Below, piece by piece: positions 42,081-48,490 of a stretch of 48,490 nucleotides of DNA. A program made the translations under genes and the position numbers. The first letter of the stretch is position 1. Every line of letters begins with the position of its first letter. The notes under the pieces were generated by a model that was given only the letters and a program-made list of their open reading frames with translations, was not told the DNA's origin and did no database searches. This DNA is from BS750m-G4 sp964472195 (GTDB taxonomy: Bacteria; Bacteroidota; Ignavibacteria; Tepidaquicellales; Tepidaquicellaceae), in contig CAYYJH010000009.1 of NCBI GenBank assembly GCA_964472195.1, positions 1 to 48,490 on the forward strand, in the 5' to 3' direction.

Positions 42081-44960
42081 ATGGCAGAAAAATTATTTCT
42101 TATCGATGCAATGGCTATGATTTATAGGGCTTATTTTGCTATGATCTCACACCCACTGATAAATTCAAAAGGTAAAAACACTTCGGCAGTTTTTGGCTTC
42201 TTTAATTCACTCATTAAAATTCTGGAGGAAGAAGAGCCTGAGCATATTGCTGTTTGTTTTGATACCGAAAAACCTACATTCCGACACGAAGAATTTCCTG
42301 CATACAAAGCTCAAAGACAGGAGATTCCAACCGACATGCCCTGGCAGATTGATAAAGTTAAAGAAATCATAAAATCTTTTAATATACCTCTTTTAGAAGT
42401 TCCAGGATATGAAGCAGATGATATCATAGGTACTCTTGTCAAACAAGCCGAAAAGAAAAATGTAAAAAGTTACATGGTAACCTCTGATAAAGATTTCATG
42501 CAATTGGTTACAGATAAAACCTTTCTTTATAAACCTATAAGAAACCTGTATGGAAACAGGGTTACAGACGTAGAAATTGTAGACAGAAAGGGTGTTGAAA
42601 AGAAATTTGGCGTAGGTCCAGATAAAGTGATAGAAGTTCTTGGATTGATGGGAGATGCTTCCGATAACATTCCAGGGATTAAAGGAGTTGGCGTAAAAAC
42701 AGCAATATCTTTGATACAAGAATTCGGTTCAATAGACAATCTTTACAAAAATATTGAGAAAGTCACAAAACCCAAGCTAAAGGAAAATCTTATCAAGCAT
42801 AAGAAAGAGGCTTTGCTGTCAAAGAAACTTGTTACAATAATCACCGATGTTCCTTTAGGAAAGAATTTTCACGAACTCAATAGAAAAGCATACAATAAAG
42901 AAGAGCTGATTGGACTCTTTGAAGAATTAGAATTCAAATCAATAGTAAAAAAGATATCTACCACTGAAAAACCTGTAAAAAAGAAAAAAGCTAATAAAGA
43001 CGATGATATAAAGATATCTATTAAAGGTCAGAAAGTAAAAGATATCAAAGTTAAAATACCTGAAACTCAAACTCAACTACTGACAATATCAGATGTGAAA
43101 CATCATTATTACACAATTAAAAATAGAGATGAATACGAACGATTTATCAAGAAACTTTCGGAACAGGAATTGATCTCATTCGATACTGAAACAAACAGTA
43201 CTAATCCCATGTACACAAATCTCGTTGGGTTCTCAGTTTCATACAAAGAAAAAGAAGCATTTTACGTACCCATACACGGAAGGTTCAAATCAAATAAAAA
43301 AAGTGAGGGGACATTGTTTAGAAACGGGGAAAGTGCTGCAGAGAGTACTGAAACAGGTGTAGATATTAACTTTGCTCTGAAGAAATTAAAACCTATACTT
43401 GAAAATGACAAGATAAGAAAGGTTGGACAGAATATTAAGTTTGATTATATTGTTATGAGAAATTATGGAATTGAAATCCAGAACCTCTTCTTCGATTCAC
43501 TCATCGGTGCTTATGTATTAAGCTCCGAAGGCAGACATGACATGGATACTTTATCCGAAAAATATCTGGGTTACAAACCAATTTCTATCGAAGAATTAAT
43601 CGGTAAAGGAAAGACTCAGATTACGATGGATAAAGTTAGGATTGATAAGGTTAGTGAATATGCTGCCGAGGATGCTGATGTTACGCTTCAACTCTTTCAC
43701 CGTTTAAAATACGAACTACAAAAAATTAATAATCACAAACTGTGTTCCGAAATTGAATTCCCTCTTATTAGAGTCCTTGCAGAAATGGAATACGAAGGAA
43801 TTAAAGTTGATGCAAGTGTTTTAAAAGTTATCGATAAAGAATTAATTAAACTAATTTCGGACTATGAACAAAAGATATACGATACAGCTGGAGAAGTCTT
43901 TAATATTAACTCCACTCAGCAGTTATCAAAAATATTATTCGATAAATTAAAACTAACTCCAGTAAGAAAAACGAAGACAGGTTTTTCTACAGACGTTAGA
44001 GTACTGGAGGAGCTTAAATATCAGCACGAGATTGCTTCTGTTATAGTTGATTACAGAACTCTCACTAAACTTAAAACTACTTACATAGATGGTTTATTAA
44101 AAGCAATCAATCCAAAAACAGGAAGGGTACATACGTCTTTCAACCAGGTAATAGCAGCAACGGGAAGACTTTCGAGTGTAAATCCAAACCTCCAGAACAT
44201 ACCTATCAGAACTGAAGCCGGAAGAAGCATAAGAAAAGCCTTCGTACCAAAAGAGAAGGATTACATTCTTGTTTCTGCCGACTACTCCCAGATTGAATTA
44301 CGCATAATGGCACATTGTTCAGACGATGAAAATTTCATTAATGCATTCAAAAAAAACAGGGACATACACACTGAAACAGCAATGAGAGTCTTTGACGTTA
44401 AATCAAAAAAAGATGTAACCGGCAACATGAGAAGAAAAGCAAAGGAAGTTAACTTTGGAATCATTTATGGTATAGGAGCTTTCGGTCTTGCAAACCGCCT
44501 TGAAATAAAAAACTCGGAAGCTAAGGAAATTATCGACAGATATTTCAGGGAGTACCCGAAAGTAAAAGAATACATGGAAAAGACTAAACAATTAGCGAGA
44601 GAAAACGGTTATGTCGAAACACTTATGGGCAGAAGACGTTATCTTCCGCAGATAAACAATCAAAACGCAAACGCAAGAGCTGAAGATGAAAGAGCTGCTA
44701 TCAACATGCCGATTCAGGGAACAGCTGCCGATATGATAAAAATTGCGATGATTAAAATTTTTAATGCATTCCAAAAGCATGAACTTGAATCAAAGATGCT
44801 ATTGCAGGTTCACGACGAACTTGTTTTTGAAGTCAAAGAAAAAGAGTTCGAAGAAGTTAAGAAAATTGTTTTAAGAGACATGAGAAATGCTATCAAGTTA
44901 AATGTACCAATTGAAGTCGAAATAGAAACAGGTAAGAACTGGTTTGACGCTCATAAATAA
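42081..44960 (+). CDS. polA: DNA polymerase I
   Basis: A complete 959-residue polymerase. The 5'-3' exonuclease domain covers about 1-290 (FLIDAMAMIYRAYFAM, YEADDIIGTL, VTSDKDFMQLV, LMGDASDNIPGIKGVG). A Lys-rich linker leads to a 3'-5' exonuclease domain at about 350-560 whose three motifs are intact: SFDTETN, GQNIKFDY and YAAEDADV, so proofreading is expected. The polymerase domain has motif A SADYSQIELR, the O-helix RRKAKEVNFGIIYG (Phe at the ddNTP-discriminating site) and motif C QVHDELVFEV. Role: Okazaki fragment processing and repair. Confidence 0.97.
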   Translation: MAEKLFLIDAMAMIYRAYFAMISHPLINSKGKNTSAVFGFFNSLIKILEEEEPEHIAVCFDTEKPTFRHEEFPAYKAQRQEIPTDMPWQIDKVKEIIKSFNIPLLEVPGYEADDIIGTLVKQAEKKNVKSYMVTSDKDFMQLVTDKTFLYKPIRNLYGNRVTDVEIVDRKGVEKKFGVGPDKVIEVLGLMGDASDNIPGIKGVGVKTAISLIQEFGSIDNLYKNIEKVTKPKLKENLIKHKKEALLSKKLVTIITDVPLGKNFHELNRKAYNKEELIGLFEELEFKSIVKKISTTEKPVKKKKANKDDDIKISIKGQKVKDIKVKIPETQTQLLTISDVKHHYYTIKNRDEYERFIKKLSEQELISFDTETNSTNPMYTNLVGFSVSYKEKEAFYVPIHGRFKSNKKSEGTLFRNGESAAESTETGVDINFALKKLKPILENDKIRKVGQNIKFDYIVMRNYGIEIQNLFFDSLIGAYVLSSEGRHDMDTLSEKYLGYKPISIEELIGKGKTQITMDKVRIDKVSEYAAEDADVTLQLFHRLKYELQKINNHKLCSEIEFPLIRVLAEMEYEGIKVDASVLKVIDKELIKLISDYEQKIYDTAGEVFNINSTQQLSKILFDKLKLTPVRKTKTGFSTDVRVLEELKYQHEIASVIVDYRTLTKLKTTYIDGLLKAINPKTGRVHTSFNQVIAATGRLSSVNPNLQNIPIRTEAGRSIRKAFVPKEKDYILVSADYSQIELRIMAHCSDDENFINAFKKNRDIHTETAMRVFDVKSKKDVTGNMRRKAKEVNFGIIYGIGAFGLANRLEIKNSEAKEIIDRYFREYPKVKEYMEKTKQLARENGYVETLMGRRRYLPQINNQNANARAEDERAAINMPIQGTAADMIKIAMIKIFNAFQKHELESKMLLQVHDELVFEVKEKEFEEVKKIVLRDMRNAIKLNVPIEVEIETGKNWFDAHK

Positions 44961-44989
44961 ATTTCAATTTATAAAAACGAATTGTAACT

Positions 44990-45454
44990 TTGCCTGATAT
45001 TGTATCAAATCTAATAGAACTTTATGTATTCAAAAAGATTCATGATAAACCAAAGTATCTATTATTAAAAAGAGCATCAGACGTTATTTTTCCGAATGTC
45101 TGGCAAATGATAAGCGGAACTATAGAGAACAATGAAAAAGCATACGAAACAGCATTCAGAGAACTTTATGAAGAAACTGGTTTTAAAACGGATAAATTTT
45201 ATGTAGTACCGAAAATAAGCAAGTTTTACTACAAGCAGCAAGACACAGTGAATCTCGTACCAATTTTTCTTTCTGAAATGAATGAAGATGAGATCACATT
45301 ATCAAAAGAACATGTTGAATATGGTTGGTTTGATTTTGTGGATGCCTATCAAAAGCTGCACTGGGTAACATGGAAAGATAATTTAGAGCTAATTAACGAT
45401 ATATTTAAAGACGAAATAAGATATAAAAACCTGGAAGAAATTTTTATTAATTAA
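44990..45454 (+). CDS. Nudix hydrolase, NudB-like
   Basis: A 154-residue protein, starting at a TTG; no ATG is available near the front of the domain, and the first strand IVSNLIELYVF would be lost with a later start. The Nudix box GTIENNEKAYETAFRELYEETGF (about 43-65, in two halves) matches the consensus at every fixed position, including RE and EE. YLLLKRA and PNVWQMISG before it are typical of dihydroneopterin triphosphate pyrophosphatase-like members, but the substrate is not certain. The gene lies between polA (29-bp gap) and hldD (9-bp gap), consistent with co-transcription. Confidence 0.8.
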   Translation: MPDIVSNLIELYVFKKIHDKPKYLLLKRASDVIFPNVWQMISGTIENNEKAYETAFRELYEETGFKTDKFYVVPKISKFYYKQQDTVNLVPIFLSEMNEDEITLSKEHVEYGWFDFVDAYQKLHWVTWKDNLELINDIFKDEIRYKNLEEIFIN

Positions 45455-45463
45455 AAAAACTAT

Positions 45464-46441
45464 ATGATAATCGTTACTGGTGGAGCAGGTTTTATTGGAA
45501 GTGCTCTTGTGTGGAAACTGAATAAACTTGGTACGGAAGATATAATAATAGTTGATGAATTCGGAAAAGATGAAAAGTACAAAAACCTTATCTCTTTGAA
45601 GTTTCTGGATGTTCTTGACAAAGATGATTTTGGCAACATGGTTGCTTCGGATTTTTTTAAGAAAAATAAAGTTGAAACAATTTTTCATCTTGGAGCATGC
45701 AGCTCAACAGCCGAACTCGATTTTAATTTCCTACTCAGGAATAATACAGAATACACAAAATTTCTCTGCGGACATGCGATTGAAAACAATATAAGATTTA
45801 TCAATGCATCATCAGGGGCAACATACGGAAACGGGAAGCGAGGTTTCTCGGATGATGAAAGCAAACTAGATATCCTCATACCATTGAATCCCTACGGATA
45901 TTCGAAACATCTTTTTGACTTATGGGCAAAACACAACGGCTATCTCGATAAAATTGCGAGCTTAAAATATTTTAACGTCTATGGTCCGAATGAGTATCAT
46001 AAAAAGGACATGATGAGCGTTGTAAACAAGTGTTTTTACCAGGTCAAGGAAACAGGCAGGGCGAGACTTTTTAAATCTACTTCAACAGAATATGGAGACG
46101 GTGAACAGAGAAGAGACTTTATTTATGTTAAAGATGCGGTAGACATGACAATTTTTTTCCATGAAAATAAAATCGTAAATGGCATTTATAATATAGGAAC
46201 GGGCACAGCGAATACATTCAATGATTTTGTTAAACCAATATTTGAATCACTTAACATGAAAGAAAATATCGAATACTTCGACATGCCGGAAATTTTAAAG
46301 GATAAATACCAGGATTTCACACAGGCAGACATGGATAAATTAAAAAGTACCGGGTATGATAAAGGAACTACGCCGATTAAAGATGCAGTTATCGACTATG
46401 CGAAGAATTACCTTAATACAGAAAATCCTTATTTACATTAA
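45464..46441 (+). CDS. hldD: ADP-L-glycero-D-manno-heptose 6-epimerase
   Basis: A 325-residue extended short-chain dehydrogenase that makes the heptose donor of the LPS inner core. MIIVTGGAGFIGSALVWKLN is the NADP-binding start; GACSSTAELDFNFL, SSGATYG and the catalytic Y144-x3-K148 (NPYGYSK) are in place; FNVYGPNEYHKKDMMSVV and YGDGEQRRDFIYV are specific for HldD rather than GalE or UXS. This implies that the cell makes heptose-containing LPS or surface glycan. It follows the Nudix gene by 9 bp and precedes the deiminase gene by 36 bp. Confidence 0.93.
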   Translation: MIIVTGGAGFIGSALVWKLNKLGTEDIIIVDEFGKDEKYKNLISLKFLDVLDKDDFGNMVASDFFKKNKVETIFHLGACSSTAELDFNFLLRNNTEYTKFLCGHAIENNIRFINASSGATYGNGKRGFSDDESKLDILIPLNPYGYSKHLFDLWAKHNGYLDKIASLKYFNVYGPNEYHKKDMMSVVNKCFYQVKETGRARLFKSTSTEYGDGEQRRDFIYVKDAVDMTIFFHENKIVNGIYNIGTGTANTFNDFVKPIFESLNMKENIEYFDMPEILKDKYQDFTQADMDKLKSTGYDKGTTPIKDAVIDYAKNYLNTENPYLH

Positions 46442-46477
46442 ATCGAAATTAAAAAATATTACTATTATTTATAAAAA

Positions 46478-48199
46478 ATGAAATCTATACTACTTACAGT
46501 AATTTGCACAATACTTTTTATCAGCAACTCTTTTTCACAGGACTTGCCGAATTTCATGACTGAAAAGGAAAAGGAATTATATAAAATATACCAGCATCCA
46601 ATACTGCCAACAGATGATACTAATCCACCACCTACTCCTGTCAGGACGATGGCAGAATGGGAAGAACTTTCCGGTCTAATGATAACATGGACGTCTTTTA
46701 CTTACATATTAAGGCAGGTTGTTGATTACGCACAAGACGAGGGACTTGTCTACATTGTGTGCAACGATTCAAATTCCGTTAAAAGTTATTTAACGAGCGG
46801 TGGAGTATCTTTAACGAATTTAAGATTTCTGATTACAGGTTATAATTCCATTTGGTGCAGAGACTATGGACCCTGGAGCGTTTACTCCGGTATTTCGGAC
46901 AGTCTAAAAATCATCGATTGGATATATAACAGACCGCGTCCGTTAGACGATATTATACCGACATTTTTTGCAAACTACATAAGCGTTCCAATTTACACAA
47001 CAACACAGCCCCCTAATGACCTCGTTGCTTCGGGTGGGAACTTCATGGTCGATGGTCATGGAACAGGCTTTTCTTCGAAATTAATCTTGAACGAAAATCC
47101 CGGTAAAACAGAAGCGCAGATAGATACGATCATGAAAAAATACATGGGACTGACAAGATACATAAAAATGACAACACTTCCTTATGATGTAATACATCAT
47201 ATCGATATGCACATTAAACTCCTGGATGAAGAAACTCTTCTTGTCGGGCAGTATCCACCCGGCGTTGCCGACGGTCCTCAGATAGAAGCAAACCTGCAAT
47301 ACATCTTGAATAATTTTCAAACATGTTTTGGAAAACCATATAAGGTTGTAAGAATTCCTATGCCGCCTCATAACGGGCAGTATCCCCCGTCGGGAAATTA
47401 CAGGACTTTTACGAACTCTATAATTATTAATAAAACTGTGATTGTTCCAACTTACGAGTATAAGTACGACACGACAGGGTTAAGGATTTACAGGGAAGCG
47501 ATGCCGGGCTATAACATAGTCGGGATTGATTGTAATTCAATAATTCCTTCATTAGGGGCAATTCATTGTATAGTCAAAGAAATAGGTGTGAAAGACCCGA
47601 TTTTCATTTCTCACAGTGCTCTAAGGGACACAAACAACACGACAACACCTTACGAAGTAAAAGCTTATATAAAAACAAAAAGTGGAATTTCGAACGCGAA
47701 GATTTACTGGACTACTGACACGACACAGGGATTCGGTTCATTGAATATGACAGCATCGGCAGATACATTCACAGCATACATCCCAAATAAACCTCTTGGT
47801 ACTACAATTTACTATTACATATCTGCAACATCGAATAATAGCAAAACAATAACGAAACCGTTACCGGCACCATCGGGGAATTTCCGCTTTAAAATAACAA
47901 ATGCCTCAGGGATATCGGGAAATAGTTCTTATCTTAACAATTACACCCTATACCAGAATTACCCAAACCCATTCAACCCGGTTACAAAGATAAAATTCGA
48001 TCTACCAAAAAACGGATTCGTAAGAATTCAAGTTTTTGACATTGCGGGAAGATTAATTAATACATTAATCAATGACTTTAAGTTCGCAGGAACTTACAAG
48101 ATTGATTTTAATGCAAGCAATCTGACGAGCGGTGTTTACTTCTATAAAATGGAAACTGTCGATTATTCAGAAGTAAAGAAGATGCTGTTAATAAAATGA
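46478..48199 (+). CDS. Secreted peptidylarginine deiminase-like enzyme (PPAD/agmatine deiminase family) with T9SS sorting tail
   Basis: A 573-residue exported protein: signal peptide (1-20, ends SFS), deiminase domain (about 55-375), an Ig-like domain (about 385-470) and a T9SS type A tail (about 485-573, YQNYPNPFNPVTKI). The catalytic set of Porphyromonas peptidylarginine deiminase is present: Asp129 in CRDYGPW, His241 and Asp243 in HIDMH, Asn307 in SGNYRTF and Cys364 in GAIHCI. The Arg pair that holds the C-terminal carboxylate of the substrate in PPAD seems kept as R152 and R154 (NRPRP). It therefore probably converts C-terminal arginine of peptides to citrulline and releases ammonia; agmatine deiminase activity is the alternative. 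It ends at a strong terminator. Confidence 0.85.
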   Translation: MKSILLTVICTILFISNSFSQDLPNFMTEKEKELYKIYQHPILPTDDTNPPPTPVRTMAEWEELSGLMITWTSFTYILRQVVDYAQDEGLVYIVCNDSNSVKSYLTSGGVSLTNLRFLITGYNSIWCRDYGPWSVYSGISDSLKIIDWIYNRPRPLDDIIPTFFANYISVPIYTTTQPPNDLVASGGNFMVDGHGTGFSSKLILNENPGKTEAQIDTIMKKYMGLTRYIKMTTLPYDVIHHIDMHIKLLDEETLLVGQYPPGVADGPQIEANLQYILNNFQTCFGKPYKVVRIPMPPHNGQYPPSGNYRTFTNSIIINKTVIVPTYEYKYDTTGLRIYREAMPGYNIVGIDCNSIIPSLGAIHCIVKEIGVKDPIFISHSALRDTNNTTTPYEVKAYIKTKSGISNAKIYWTTDTTQGFGSLNMTASADTFTAYIPNKPLGTTIYYYISATSNNSKTITKPLPAPSGNFRFKITNASGISGNSSYLNNYTLYQNYPNPFNPVTKIKFDLPKNGFVRIQVFDIAGRLINTLINDFKFAGTYKIDFNASNLTSGVYFYKMETVDYSEVKKMLLIK

Positions 48200-48219
48200 T
48201 TTCACTTAAACATCTCTCC

Positions 48220-48240
48220 TTCCCAAACTCAGTTTGTGAA
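48220..48240. repeat. Dyad of the CCCAAACT-AGTTTGGG type
   Basis: TTCCCAAACT (48220-48229) and AGTTTGTGAA (48231-48240) form a nearly perfect inverted repeat around one base, with a single mismatch. From memory, dyads of this form recur between genes in Ignavibacteria and other bacteria, so it may be one copy of a dispersed REP-like family; this needs a genome-wide count. Confidence 0.4.
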
Positions 48241-48256
48241 TAAGAGGTATATAGTA

Positions 48257-48290
48257 AGCTCTTTCAAGATTCTTGAGAGAGCTTTTTTTT
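48257..48290 (+). terminator. Strong intrinsic terminator after deiminase gene
   Basis: AGCTCTTTCAAG (48257-48268) pairs with CTTGAGAGAGCT (48272-48283), 12 bp with one G-U pair and a 3-base loop, and is followed directly by a T run (48284-48290). It lies 57 bp after the stop at 48199 and ends the plus-strand group. Confidence 0.9.
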
Positions 48291-48303
48291 CAACACTCTC
48301 GTG

Positions 48304-48320
48304 CACAAGCCCTGCTTGTG
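48304..48320. repeat. Small perfect dyad
   Basis: CACAAGC (48304-48310), loop CCT, GCTTGTG (48314-48320). With the dyad at 48220-48240 it gives two repeat-like hairpins on either side of the terminator; possibly another REP-like element. Confidence 0.35.
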
Positions 48321-48473
48321 TAAATACAATTCAGGTAATGAAGTAACATAGCAACAGGCAGAGGCAGGGACTTTGGGAACAAGCAGAAGAACTCTACCCG
48401 GTATAGACATTTAATAAAATATGTTTGATTATTAGAATTGTATTTTTTACATTATTAAAGCAGGATATAAAAA

Positions 48474-48490
48474 ATGTACAAGACATCTGC
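48474..48490 (+). CDS. Possible start of a new gene at the window edge
   Basis: An ATG at 48474 with AGGA about 9 bases upstream opens a frame (MYKTS...) that leaves the window after five codons. Only position and the Shine-Dalgarno-like site support it. Confidence 0.3.

Noticed and set aside
1..48490. CRISPR array, prophage, IS element, toxin-antitoxin or tRNA
   Set aside because: No evenly spaced repeats, transposase, integrase, phage structural gene or cloverleaf sequence was seen; small genes present do not pair as toxin-antitoxin.

Overview
The window looks like a chromosomal piece of an AT-rich member of the Ignavibacteria (phylum Ignavibacteriota, near Bacteroidota and Chlorobi). The best evidence is the C-terminal type IX secretion (T9SS) sorting tail with the phrase YQNYPNPFNPVTKIKFDL, which is characteristic of that group, together with a PorV-like barrel, a gingipain/PorU-family peptidase and a second T9SS cargo. 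Several genes have good Shine-Dalgarno sites, unlike typical Bacteroidia. No rRNA, tRNA, CRISPR array, transposase or phage gene was seen.

Layout. 1-1385 (minus): a PorU/C25-family protein cut by the window edge. 1783-7311 (plus): Nudix hydrolase, large secreted BNR/Asp-box propeller, acyl-CoA dehydrogenase, a small unknown protein. 7440-8738 (minus): VOC protein, FmdB-type zinc ribbon, and a MarR regulator preceded by three matching 13-bp dyads. 8887-11188 (plus): UDP-glucuronate decarboxylase and two unknown membrane proteins. 11220-40764 (minus): 22 genes on one strand with gaps of 0-51 bp, many abutting or overlapping. This is a Wzx/Wzy-type exopolysaccharide locus and may be a single long operon. 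41208-48199 (plus): universal stress protein, DNA polymerase I, Nudix hydrolase, HldD heptose epimerase and a secreted peptidylarginine deiminase-like enzyme with a T9SS tail, ending at a strong terminator.

How the polysaccharide locus fits together. It opens (at 40764, reading leftwards) with a partner-switching set: a two-receiver PP2C phosphatase, a STAS protein and a HATPase kinase, with a glycosyltransferase between the phosphatase and the STAS gene. A sugar nucleotidyltransferase fused to an initiating phosphoglycosyl transferase follows. Precursor genes are GalE, RmlA, RmlC, glycogen phosphorylase and UDP-glucose dehydrogenase; UDP-xylose synthase lies outside at 8887. Export and chain control use a half-length TolC-like protein and a Wzz/tyrosine-kinase-like protein whose Walker motifs are altered. 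Six glycosyltransferases, one fused to an acyltransferase, a Wzx flippase and a Wzy polymerase/ligase build the repeat. The run ends with a 1409-residue T9SS cargo (LruC domain plus FG-GAP propeller) and a PorV/PorQ-type barrel. This suggests that a surface glycan and a T9SS-delivered surface protein are made together.

The most unusual points are the partner switch heading the glycan operon, the PPAD-like enzyme with the substrate-binding Arg pair conserved, the degenerate BY-kinase, the two enzyme fusions, a previously easy-to-miss 54-residue zinc-ribbon membrane protein, and the MarR triple operator. All functions are inferred by reading the sequence; no database search was run.
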